A stretch of DNA of 64,000 bases from Ascidia mentula (taxonomy: Eukaryota; Chordata; Ascidiacea; Phlebobranchia; Ascidiidae), in NCBI GenBank assembly GCA_947561715.1, contig OX387199.1, forward strand, positions 1,741,001 through 1,805,000, given 5' to 3'. Shown piece by piece: positions 11,226-23,600 of this stretch. A program made the translations under genes and the position numbers. Each line of letters begins with the position of its first letter. The first letter of the stretch is position 1. Under the pieces are notes generated by a model, which ran no database searches, was not told where the DNA came from, and saw only the letters and a list, made by a program, of their open reading frames with translations.

Positions 11226-13864
11226 TATCGTTTTCTGTCATTCGAGTCTTATAAAGTACAAAATAAACAAAGTAAACGCACACTTTCCTGCTGATCGCGA
11301 CTGATGGTTTGGTGGAAACTGGCAATTTCACATACGAAGTACTAGTCAGTAGTTAATAACAAATACATGGCAGTCAAATATAAGGTGCGCGTTTCTTTAA
11401 GCTGAAATTTTATTATAAAGTCCTAATTTCACCCAATCTAATAAAACAAAGCACCTGCATTTGCATACACACGCCGCAGCAACAGCGTTATTTCGGCGAA
11501 ATGAAAATTGGTTAAAAGCGAAATTATTTCACGCATGAGTGAACACGACGATTGTGTTCACACAAATTATAAATTAACTCGTAACAAAATTAATCAACAA
11601 AATCTCCAATATTTATAAAACATTATCTATACTTATGTAATTGCAATCTTAAAACACCTACAAAGTATATCGCAACGAAATGGGTTTGACCGCGGTCACG
11701 CTGTGTGAATCCCAGCATTTTTCGTCAAGGAAGATACTTTTACACCGAGTCACAAAGTTTTTTCCAAACTTGATCCACATATAAGCCTACGTAACACAGA
11801 AATCTGTGCGAATATTAAAGCTACGATTTTGTGTAGTATTTTAACTCAAATTTATAAACAAAAATAACAGGCGGTGGCCCTGTTCACGCCTAATCATTAA
11901 AATTTGCAGAGATCTCTGTTTTACACATACTTATATGTAGATCAGGTTTGGAAAAAACTTCGTGACCCGGTGTAGTAGTATTTTCCGTTCGTCAAAGCGT
12001 ACACTGCGAGCATTTGCGGCTCTGCATAGAAGTACCAATTTAATAATGTTCCGGGCCATAGATTTTTTTAAAAATTGGCGTAGATTAGGCTTAGAGCATT
12101 TAGATCACATTACCATTGAGTTTTTAAAGACCTATAAAGTATATCGCAACGAAAAGGGTCTGACCGGGCAGCACTGTAAAACGACTTTATTGGTTTTGTA
12201 TGGTTGTAAACTGGTCACTAGTTACTATAAATTCTATTACTGGTATTAACTCTCTAACAAGGGTAAGCTTCATTTATACCTCTATCAATTACTAACTCTA
12301 AACCAATAATTGAATTGAAAACCCATATTCCTATTCACGCTCATATTTTGCAAACCAGTGCAGGCCAAAAATACACAACCATCCGTTTCCTTAGTGAAGG
12401 CTTACATTCTTGTACCTATGATAGACTTCAAAGTTTACGTATAAAAAACATTGGTTATGAAACGCAAACTTTCTAACTGCGTCACACACGATGTTGGTAA
12501 AACTGCTTCTTTACCGTGGACTTCAGAGGAATATTAAATTTTATGTTTGGACTTACTGGTGACTTCTTTCTGCCACCATAAAAGTAGTTCTCAACAATTT
12601 TCTTCCGTCGATCGAAGAAGATTCCGAAGGCGGCGGACAGCACGAGGGTAATTCAAAAATTCACCACAAGTTTTAAGTTTCACACCCACCTTTAATTTTT
12701 TCAACACACCTTGCGACTACAACTTTAAAGAAGTTTTTAGTCTATTACCGCTTTCACGCTACAAAGTACACACAACACACACAACCAAAGGCAGTATTTG
12801 TAGCCAACTCCATTGTTCCTAGTTTTATTCCCGGAAAGTACCGGAGACACTGAAACATTTCACCCCCTATTCTTGGTGATATTGTTGTAATAAATAACCT
12901 CAGGAAGTGACAATGTTTCATGCAAAGGCATGATTGGCAGGTTTGTTTTAGTCACAGTCGATAAAAGCGACATTTACCGGCAAAATATCTTTCCACAAAC
13001 TTACACTAGATGTCGTGCTAATCAATACATCGGGTAAAAATAATGTTGGGTTACGTCAGTCAAGCTTATCAAGCAGAAAGCCAGGATAACCGGGTTACGA
13101 ACATCGCTGTGGTAAAAAGAAAAATGTATTGGGTGACATCGGGCAAATCAACACTTAAACATTGAAAAACAAACCTAATGAATGTCGGTCGTATCCCGGT
13201 GCTAGCTGCACAATGTAACCCACCTTTCAATACAACTTAACAGATGTCTTTACAAATATCACTTCCCAACCGCAAGCACTTTGTATTGAAAAAGTATGTA
13301 CAACATATGTCGGGGATTCCCCATAAGCAATTGACAGCATCGGTTAAGCGCTGGGTGGCGACATCGAGCAGCAATGATTCACAATAACGATTGCACAAAA
13401 ACCAACATTCAATGTTCAAATATTTACAACATAAACCTTCCACTTCCACCCGTTATAACTTCATCAAACCCATAGATAGATACAGATTGGTTTGAAGCAA
13501 AAATAAGCAAAAATACGTGCGCCGATGAAACCGAACCGTAGTTGGTGGAAGATCGGTTGTTCACGTCATCAAATATTTTAGTTACGAACATAAAAATATC
13601 TTCGTTCAAAAATCAACAAAGGGTTGTCAGAATTCACGACATAATGTATCAGAAAACAATGTAATGTGGAAATACTCGATTGTAATCAGTCAAAAATTAA
13701 TATAAGTCGCACGTAAATGTTGAAAGTAATGTTTTGTGCGGAAGTAAAAGTATTGTCACAAAATCTGTCGTTCAAAATTGTTAGGAAGGCGGATAACTTT
13801 GTACGATAAACCTCTGTTGACGGATTTACACAAGAGAGAAGTAAAAGACGAAACTCAGAGCAGG
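8285..13864. repeat. Segmental duplication, copy A
   Basis: From about 8285 to 13864 the sequence matches 51430 to about 57090 (copy C) in the same orientation, exons and introns alike. The sub-part from about 12165 on also matches 47471-49525 (copy B). Copy A carries the intact CSTF2 gene from intron 8 upwards and its upstream flank. Similarity to B and C stops abruptly near 13864, after the shared text AGACGAAACTCAGAGCAGG. Confidence 0.9.
11724..11990. repeat. Hairpin repeat upstream of CSTF2
   Basis: Bases about 11724-11806 are inverted at about 11912-11990 with few mismatches (for example CAAAGTTTTTTCCAAAC against GTTTGGAAAAAACTTCG). The arms are about 80 bases with a spacer near 105 bases. 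The same structure is present in copy C near 54950-55230. A short direct repeat (AAAGTATATCGCAACGAAA) flanks it at about 11665 and 12135. It may be a small palindromic transposable element; no target duplication was established. Confidence 0.65.
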
Positions 13865-14770
13865 TTAGCGTGATATAAGTTAAAATACCAACCAGCTCAC
13901 AATTCACAGCAAAATGGCCTTAACCCCAGGTCATTGAGTGTGACGGCATAGAGGTTGTTTGTGAGCATAATGGCGCGGAGACTAAAATTTCACACCAAGT
14001 TTAGCTTCTAAAAGAGAATTGTAAAATGATTTTGACAGAATGAAGGAAATAACGCGTGCGACATCTAGAATATTGACGAACCACTTGTGATTTCATTGCC
14101 CATAAGCAGCACACAAGATTCACGCAATTATTCAACTCGTCTAATCACATACGACCTTTGTAGGTACATTAAATCATGAAGCGATTTAGACTTCGTCCAA
14201 ATCATACAGGAAGCATTTCAATCGCTATATAAACGATTTAGTTTTGCAATGGTCGAGATCAAACAAGGAGAGGTACACTGAGATGTAAACGGCTAATAAC
14301 TCGACGGACAAGGGTCAGACCGGGGACATGACTTAAAACAGATTCACAGATAGAGAGGGTTTTTTCTCTTCCATCTTTCCAGTTCAGGGAGAATTGTATT
14401 GTATTGCACATCAAGGAAGGAAGTCTCTGGGATTCTCTCCTATGTTAGCTATATACTACTCACGTGGAGTCGTTGTTCGTACACTTTAAAAAATGGAGGG
14501 GGTAAAGTTCTATATTGAGCGTCAACACGACAAGATGAGATCGCCTGTTTTAATTTAGCGTGGGACCGTCCTTACAATTGTGTACTGGAAACAGTTCATT
14601 TCAACAGGAATTTGTTTATTTCGTTTGACCTAAAAAATTTATCTTGCAAGACGTGTAATCTGCAACGAAAGTGCCAGATGCAATCATATTGTTCCACCGG
14701 GCACTCGTCGAAGAAATTTCCAGAATAAAAATCCAAAAATATTATATGTTGCTGAATCTATAATGTTTAC

Positions 14771-15018
14771 AGGTTTCGCAGTCCAGGCATTGCAGCCTAG
14801 CTGGATTATACACTTTTTCCTGACAAGTCGGAGCGAGATTTAAAACATCAAGCTCACGGTGAGGTTTGAACTCACGACCCTGGGCCAACCAGGACCAACG
14901 TTCTACCGACTGAGCTACAGGAGCTCAGTGGTTTCACGGGGTATATTGTGGCCAAGGTACACTGGTGCGCAAGCGCACAACTTGCCAGGCAACCTTCACA
15001 TATACGTAGGGGATCTCT
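14771..15018 (-). mobile_element. tRNA-bearing short repeat (SINE-like)
   Basis: Reverse complement of the element at 58177-58427. It has a ~90-base head, a tRNA-like core with A-box (TAGCTCAGTCGG) and B-box (GAGTTCAAACC) consensus, and a ~85-base tail. The core lies at about 14852-14925 on the minus strand. Compared with the other copy it has more substitutions in the acceptor and anticodon arms, so it looks like an older insertion. Confidence 0.7.
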
Positions 15019-15026
15019 ACCACCGT

Positions 15027-15085
15027 ATAAAAGTGGCTGATCCAGCTAGGCTGCATTGCCGGAGCTGCCAAGCCTGCAAACCTCA
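15027..15085 (+). repeat. Detached tail of the same tRNA-bearing repeat
   Basis: The text AAGTGGCTGATCCAGCTAGG and the following ~40 bases match the tail of the element at 58177-58427, here in plus orientation beside the minus-strand copy. The two neighbouring pieces make an apparent inverted pair. Confidence 0.55.
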
Positions 15086-15489
15086 TGATCGCGATACGTT
15101 AGCTGTGATCGCCAAGTAAGGACCTGCGCAGTGGGGCGATCCTGCCATTGAATGAAATATTACTGCGTTACGAAAATTATCGTCTTTATCACGCAATATG
15201 ATTCTCAATATATTTTGGCATGTTTGCACCTTCTGTTTTTTATAATACAAAATTCATGGCGTTTGTTGTTTATACATTTAATGTGACTATGGTCAAAGAT
15301 AGACCCACATGAAATGTGCTCCCAACCCAAAACGAACAAAATTGTGTTGCAACCTTAGCAAAACATTTTATTAAACCCAATTTTCAAACATTGTTACAAC
15401 AAACGTAGAATAGAAAGTCAGCTTCTGAATAAAATTGTTGAAAAATGTAATTGAATAAGCGATGTGATGTAGGTGAAGTAATGCGCGCT

Positions 15490-15765
15490 CAAATCAGAGT
15501 AAAATCAAATCAAATCATGTTTATTTTGCGCAAAAAATGCAACTACGATAATGCACAATAATATAAAAGGAAATGAAATGGCATGGGCGCCGATAAAACC
15601 ATAAAGGTTATTGAGTTAGGCGCCCATGTAAAGGTGATTTTCTCACGGAGTATCACCGTCTACCGTAGGATCGCAGCCAGTCGCACTGGGGGGTGATGGG
15701 TTGCGACAGGCTGCATGTGACGGAAGGTGGCCACCCAGCCGTGCTGGCCAAAGCGAGAGAACTAT
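15490..15765 (-). repeat. Possible 3' end of an interspersed retroelement
   Basis: On the minus strand this stretch ends in a short pentamer-like run (GATTTGATTTGATTTT), a form of tail known from some non-LTR elements and SINEs. It holds a GC-rich patch with the self-complementary pair GGCGCC and GGGCGCC about 40 bases apart. No coding remnant was recognised, and no second copy was found in the window. Confidence 0.3.
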
Positions 15766-16335
15766 GGGTTTAAACTTAGTTGATCTTTTGTTATTGCTTG
15801 AGCTCATGAAAATCACAAGTCATTTGTTCGATGCAAATTTAAATTCGATTTCGAATTTGTTTGCGAAAGTTTGTGAAACAAATCCAGTTTAGAGGTGGTC
15901 CGGCATATACTTTCGCCGATAAAACTTGGTCGCAAACTTTTCTTATTAAAAAACAATTTATACCATTCTACTACTAAATGAAGCAATAATTGGGCAAGAA
16001 AACCCAAAGCAGAGTCTAACATGAACGACAAGTTTATAAAAATAACACACCAGAGCATTAATACTACTAGCAGGAAGTTAACACCTTATCACACAATTCG
16101 GAAGAGAAAACAACATTCAGTAGTAGTGCAAAAACAAAACGAGTAGAAAAATCATGAGTTTCAATAAAACAGTGAACAATTGAGCATACAGTTCGTAGGT
16201 TGGTACCGAAACACAACAAGAAATTACACAAGATGCTGAAGCTCACAGGTGTGTGGGATAAATACAGCTGCAAAGGTTCCCGGCAGAAAAAAATTTATGA
16301 ACAAGACTTCACAACTATCCGCTCGTCGACGGCTG

Positions 16336-17451
16336 CGCGTACCTTAGATAACGTGTGTGTGCCTTATTAACGAACGTGCACGTTATTTGAAGCCTCCAAC
16401 AGTGTCAAAATCCCAATAAGAGCGACATACGCGATCGCATTCCAGGTGGTACGTGAACACCTTTCCGTAATTTGCGGATATAGTTAAAAATCCTTGAAAA
16501 AAAATTAAAAATTCGCAAGTGATCCCGAAATGTTCGTTACTTCATCACCTGGGTTACTTTGTAACACTCAACTAGGTGGTACGCGTCGAAATTGTTTTAC
16601 CTCCAAGTGGTACGCAACCAGAAAAAGGTTAGGAATCACTGGCCCAAGTGATTCAGTCCATCTTGGTATAATTTATGCTACTTTAAAAAGAGCTTTTCTC
16701 GCATGCTGAACTAGAAGTTATTGATTCTGACGTCACAACTAATTTTATGTATGTCACAATGTGTCATCAATCAACGCTAAATAATCGCTATTCGAAAATG
16801 AGGCTTTTCGGTGGTATGGTTAACTTGTTTTTAACTAGAGTTTGGTATTGAAATATTGGAAATCAGACGAAATTGGTGTCATTCCACCAACCTCAACCAT
16901 CGCATTAATTGACAAGCAACAAATAAATTCGTTATGTTTTTTGTCTGTTCTGTTGGGCGTTGTTAAATGACTAAGGTGTTTTGGGGGCGGTGCAGAAAAA
17001 AAGTTTGAGAAACACTGGACTAGAACTATACTAACAACAAAGAAAACGGCGCGAACTACAGATATCCACTAGATGGATACATGAGTGATATTTGCAAAAG
17101 TGAAAGCAGAAAACAAGAGCATATCGACGCCCATAAGCTGATGACAGTACATGTAATTTTACCTAGGATTATGACACTATCGGCCAACTTAACATGCGCG
17201 CACGTTAATAAGTTTCATGTTCGTTAATTAGGTACGCGTACATGAGTTTGACTTATGACACAGTTAGCCATGAAATCTATCCTATTAAGGTGCATGTACA
17301 CTAATAGCGAACGTGCTGCTTATTAACGCGCGCGTATCTTATTATTCCACATGATGTCGCTCTTATTCGGATTTTGACGCTGTTGGTCAGATTTTGAATA
17401 ACGTGCATGTTCGTTAATAAGGCACACGCACGTTATCTAAGGTACGCGTAC
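16336..17451. mobile_element. Non-autonomous element with ~95-bp inverted ends
   Basis: Bases 16336-16429 are inverted at 17354-17451. Both arms carry CGTACCTTAGATAACGTG, TGTGCCTTATTAACGAAC and AATAAGAGCGACAT. The ~925-base interior has no transposase-like frame. Inside, shorter versions of the CACGTTAATAAG motif recur near 17197-17345, and hAT-like ends occur at about 16645-16660 and 17003-17018, suggesting nested insertions. No target duplication was resolved. Confidence 0.6.
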
Positions 17452-17634
17452 AATATGATGAATTATGACTCCGATGGCCAACCATAGATGTGGGTGTTGA
17501 AGTTGACATTCGAGCCAACTATACTGCCAGATATATTTGCATTTTCAGTATTAGTTTCCAGATGGCAATCTAAAAATGGAGTGCAGATTTAATATTTATC
17601 AACATATGAGATTTATATGCAACACACGGGGACC

Positions 17635-20600
17635 CTACAAAAGGCAAACATCCACTGAAAAAATGAGATACACATTCAATAAATTTAAATGTTCTGTAAG
17701 GTAAAAGCATTTACCTGCTCTTCTTGATTCCATAGGAACACTTTCAGAAATTTTGTATTCCAACTCTTTGACTTTTGATTCAACCAACTTTCTTCCACTC
17801 GGAAATAATGATAGTGACAAATCTTTAGCAGTTTGTCTATATTTAACGACGTTGTGTAAACAACTAGCAAAGTGTTCTGCACCAACATCATCAATTGTGT
17901 TCTTGCCCAAGTTAATGGCTTGCATCTGTAAACATTAAATTCAAATTAGCTCCAGACAGTGTCAAACTATCAGGTCTTGCAAGTGCAAGTCTTATCAGTA
18001 AAACTGCATTTGTTTGAAAAATTACTACAAGCAAGACAACACAAATGCTATAACTGATTCACCAAACAAATGTACAAAATTGTCCAGATCACTAAACAAA
18101 GCAGTTTTCATATCACAAGTATTACCTTGCTTGGATTTTTTATGACTGCTGCAGACAACTCGCTTACTCCAACTCTTGTGACTCCACATCCATCTACATC
18201 GAGCTTTTGTACTTTATGTCAAAATTTGCAGCAGTCATAAAAAATCCAAGCAAGGTAATACTTGTGATATGAAAACTGCTTAGTTTGGTGATCTGGACAA
18301 TTTTGTACATCAAGGTTTTGTGAATGGGCTTGCGGAAGTCCGATTTTATTTAGATGTCTATCCCATGAGCTGGTTCTGGGTTTGTCGTCATAGCCAGTCA
18401 TAAATGCTGTGCATATACATCAAAATTAAAACTACGTTACAGCTAAACTTGGGGCAATGCAATTTGTTTGAACAAAATAATATTATGCTTTAAAGCAGGG
18501 TTCACCTAACTTTTTTCTCAAAGGGTTATACATATTTATATATATGTATGTACATGATGAGTGGATCCTACAAGTGTGGTTGGGTGACCCATAGTTGAAA
18601 TGTTCCTTGTGGTTTTAAACATAAACACAGTAACATGTAGTGGAAAATTTTACCCCAGTGGATTACATTTCCCCTTTTCTTCATTATTAACAAGCAATGT
18701 TGGGTTTACCTTGTTGTTTTTTGTATTTATGCGATTGAAGTGTCATACTGCAGAATGTCTTGTTTCTGTGCTTTGTTGGGTGACACATATTGCTAGACCA
18801 CTTAACACTGTCCTTGCAAAAGTTTAATGACTATTTCGGCTTTCTAATAGTTTATTGTTAAGCACCATTTGATGTTCAGCAAACCTAGCATCAAAGAATT
18901 CATTAACAACATAAAATACAGCATTTACTTTTGATGACAAAACTGGCTTTATTGTCTACATACAACTTACTGGTTTCTCAAGTTGTGATATGGAATTTGC
19001 AATCTTACAGATTCCACCACTTGTCATCTTACAACCCCGCAGAGACAGATCGTCCATCCACTGAATACAAGAAGCAAGAGCAGATGCACTTTCATCATCA
19101 ACTTTGTTCCCACCAAGATCCAACGACGTCATCTGAAACAAACATGATTGTTTTATTGATAGTGCCTTGTGGCAAAACTTTTAGTGTAATTAGCGGCAAA
19201 CAAATTTGTGTAAACAAGCTTAAAATGAAAAGGTCAAAAGAGGCAGTGGCATGGTACAATAGCTCACATTGGGTGTAATGTTCAAGTTAGACCGGCAAAT
19301 TGAGTTTTTCATCAAATTTCAGTCTCAACAGTTAATAGCAAGTAACATCGTTGGAGGGCACCCAGGATATTTTAAAGTGTTATTTATTAAGAAAATGTTT
19401 TTTATAGTGAGCTGCAGACAGGGCCACTGTTTCAACCTTATATATCTCATCAGTGCAGCTATGGTGTGACTTACAACGATCTTGTCAGTTAAATAACCGG
19501 CAAGACTTCCATTATGTGGTGACTATATAGCCAGTAACCATTGGGAACCAAATTATTTTTCAAGTTCAATATCATGAAATATGCAGTTTAAAGTTATGTT
19601 CGATAGTAAATTGCTGGTTTCATGAGCTGCAATGTGATGGATTTTATTTTTACAACAAACTTATTCTTTAACTGTATGTCCATAAAAACAGTGCATTTTC
19701 ATTCAAAAGACTGCATGCAACCATACAAATTCTGCTGCCTGTCATACTTTAGTGCGACAGACACAGTACTGTGAAGAACATACAAATGCTTGTAGACAGT
19801 CAGATATCATGAACACTGGTTGTCGATGCCACAATAAAAATAAATCTGCATTAAATCTTTCAATAAACCAATGTTTAAAAATATAAATTTGTATTAATTC
19901 CAATTCTTTACTTGCCAAAAATGTATTAAAAAAATACTATTTCAGATTTGATTCTTCTTTGTGGTTTTTCACATGTGTAATATTTAATGAACACAGACCC
20001 AGTTAACGTAATAAAATAAATTAACTTTGCAAACTGACTTTTCCAAACCAAAATATCTTACCCTTTGTTTGATTGCCTTGGTAACTTCTTGGATTGCAGA
20101 GTTACTGACATTTTTCATGGTAAGTTCAAGTTTTGCAGGAAATTTATGTATGACCCATGACAAAGCACAAGCTTCTTCATCACCATCCACTGTAAGCTGG
20201 TTTGTAATGGAAACCTGTGTACAATGTAACTAGATAAGTTCACTTATCCTTAACATGAGAATAATTAACTCTAGTTAAATCCTTTTAATTGTTGATAGAA
20301 GAACCAGATTAAATATTCCAAGTTTTCCAAAGTTCTGTATGTTAAGAGACATATCTCAATTTCACACAAATTAGGCCAAAATCTGGTTTAACTGAGGCTT
20401 ACTGTATAATGTGTGCTATAAGGGTTGTCAGAATGTTAGTGATTACAAACTGTGCAAACACTCATTTAAATGAATAGTATGTCATATTTTGATTGATTTG
20501 CTATCTTTTAATAACTATTTAAGAATAATCAAACCTCAAATGCTTCTTCAATGTACTTTTTGACCAATGTATCAGGATGCAAACTCTACAAAGCATCAAA

Positions 20601-23600
20601 ACACAATGTTTATTAGTGGATGGACCAATCCAAATGCTGGATGAATAACAATAGATTTGAATTCTATAAATTTTTAATTTCTTTTTCAGGTTTATCAACC
20701 AAACAATTACCTGTAGTACATCTGCAAACAGATCAACCTTTCCACAAGGTTTAATTCCATTCACTGATATTTTGAACTTTGTTACAGTCAGCTTTTTAAA
20801 ATTTGTTTTTGCTTGATCCGAAAGCAAATGTAGGAAAGAATTTGAAACACAGTTTCCACTAATATCTAGACAGTTCATCTAAAAGAATAAAATTACATAA
20901 GTTTTATCACAGAATGTTTTATTTGGAATTATGACCTTTTCAATGTAAGTTTTAGCTTTTAATTTATTGTTAAAACTACAGATGAAAACAAAAACAATAA
21001 AGCAGTAGTTTAGAACCCATCAAATTCCTTGCTTATAAAATCAATATTTATTTATGAAACATTTAACTTACTTGATGTTGAGATCTTGATAAAGCAGCAA
21101 CAATTTGACACAAGCTGGGACCAACAATATTACAACCAGACACAGACAGGTTTTTGATCAAATGAACAATTGATGCTATTGCAGATGCAACTTCATCATC
21201 GATTTTGTTGTTATCAAGGGTGAGGGATGTAAGCTATTACAAAGAGTTGCAAGTATTTTCTGGTTCATGTTTTTAGCCAGCACAAAAACTTACAAATGTA
21301 TGTAGCTTCTGATTTATTGCTTATGTAAGTAATGCTAAATGTATTAGGTTTAATGTGCAACAAAATCAGAAACTTACTTGATGTTGAGATTCCAACAAAC
21401 ACTCAGCAATTTCATGCATGTTGGAGCCAACAATCTGACATCCAGACACAGACAGGTTTTTGATCAAATGAACAATTGATGCTATTGCAGATGCAACTTC
21501 ATCATCGATTTTGTTGTTATCAAGGGTGAGGGATGTAAGCTATTACAAAGAGTTGCAAGTATTTTCTGGTTAATGTTTTTAGCCAGCACAAAAACTTACA
21601 AATGTATGTAGCTTCTGATTTATTGCTTATGTAAGTAATGCTAAATGTATTAGGTTTAATGTGCAACAAAATCAGAAACTTACTTGATGTTGAGATTTCA
21701 ACAAAGCATCAGCAATTTCATACATGCCGGAGCCAACAATCTGACATCCACAAACAGACAGGTTTTTAATCAAGTGCATAATTGATGCTATTTTAGATGC
21801 AGCTTCATCATCGATTTTGTTGTTATCAAGGGTTAGGGATGTAAGCTATTACAAAGAGTAGCAAGTATTTTCTGGTTCAAGTCTTTAGCTAGCACAAAAA
21901 CTCACAAATGTATGTAGCTTATGTTAGTCATTTTGCATGTATTTAGTTTTGATGTAAGTTTCTAACAAAATTAGAAACTTACTTGATGTTGAGAACTTGT
22001 TAAAGAATCAGCAATTTTACACACGCTGAGACCAACAGCATGATAACCAGTCAGAGACAGGTGTTCAATCAAGTGAGCATTTGATGCTATTGCAGATGCA
22101 GATTTTTTATCTAGTTCAATTCCATTTAGGATGAGGGATCTAAGCTGAACATAAAATATTAACTGAGTACCCTTTAGTTTGGTTTAAAACTTTTAATAAC
22201 TTGCTTAACAAATTACATGAATGCATGATCATACCATTTGTTTTATTGCACTGACAACTTCTTGGACTGAAAAACTTTTGACATTTTCCATGCTAAGTTC
22301 CATTGCTGGAGGAAATAAATGCATGACGCATGACAAAGCACAGGCTTCTTCATCACCAACCACTTTAAGATGGCTTGGAATGGGATTTAACTGGTAACAA
22401 TCAAATGAGTTTAGTTGAAATATTTTTAACCTGTTGATTATTATTTTTAAACAGGTAATTGCATTATCAAACATTAAAAAATATTTTCTGATATGATCTC
22501 TAAATTTTAAATGTATATTATGCCACTTTTTTATTCATTAATTTGCTTTCTTTTACTATTGATACATTACAGGATAAAAACCCAGGTTTAGCTTTGGCTT
22601 TTAGTTACAATTTCTGTGTGTAGAAATAATCTTATTGTCTATGCAAACAATTCTTAAGTTTTTTTTTAATATTTGCAAAAATAACCTAAATCGCAAGAGC
22701 ATCTTTTAAAAAATAAAATATTTTTACTTCTTAAGAATATTTAACCTTAAATGCTTCTTCAATGTAGTTTTCAACCAACATGTCAGGGTGAAGCGAACTC
22801 TAAAAGATAAAATCACAATGTTTTAGTGGTAAATGGACCAATCTAAATGTTGTTAAGGTTAAAAGGGATTTATGTGCTAATGATTTTTTGCATCTTTTAT
22901 AGGTTAACACACTTTAACAATTACCTGTGGCACATTAAGGATCAGTTCAAATTTCCCACAAGATTTAATTCTATTCCCAGATCTTTCAAATTTTGTCAAG
23001 ATCAACTTGTTGACATGCGTTCTTGCTTGACCCAAAAGCAAGTGCAGAAATGAATTTGAAACACAGTTTCCACTTATATCCAAGGAGTCCATCTATAAGA
23101 TTAATGTCATCTTAGTATTATAAAGGAAAATCGACTTGAAAATTACTAAAATGCTTTACAAAAGTAGTGTATGTTTTAAAAAGCTTCAGAAACGAAATTT
23201 ATTTTTCATCAGAAACATTATTAGTATAGTAATAAACGTAAAACTAGCACATTGAAGTTATTATTGAATACAAAACAATTAACTTACTAGATGTTGACAT
23301 CTTGATACAGCGGTAACAATTTTACACATGCTGGGACCAACAATATGACAACCAGACAGAGACAGATTTTTTATCAAGTGAACAATTGATGCTATTGCAG
23401 ATGCAACTTCACCACCAGCAATATTGTTGTCATCAAGATTGAGTGATGCAAGCTGAAAAACAGTAGTATTCAAATACATTTCAAGCAATTTTCGCTTCAA
23501 TACAACCAAAGTAACTTATCTGACATATTTTTGTGAAATATTCTAATTTTGAACATGTTTACACAGTTTAATATTTGTTGAGAAAATATTTTCCAACCTT

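Noticed and set aside
11962-12249. Open frame of 95 codons, conserved in copy C (55157-55471)
   Set aside because: The differences I checked between the two copies change residues, and the frame begins inside a hairpin repeat, so its conservation reflects recent duplication rather than coding.
12760-12880. Minus-strand frames of about 61 codons seen in copies B and C (48388, 55953)
   Set aside because: Short, no start context, absent as a frame in copy A; explained by segmental duplication.
13237-13449. Minus-strand frame MEVEGLCCKYLN, repeated at 48902 and 56487
   Set aside because: It is in the three duplicated segments and differs in length and end between copies; no splice context or family match.
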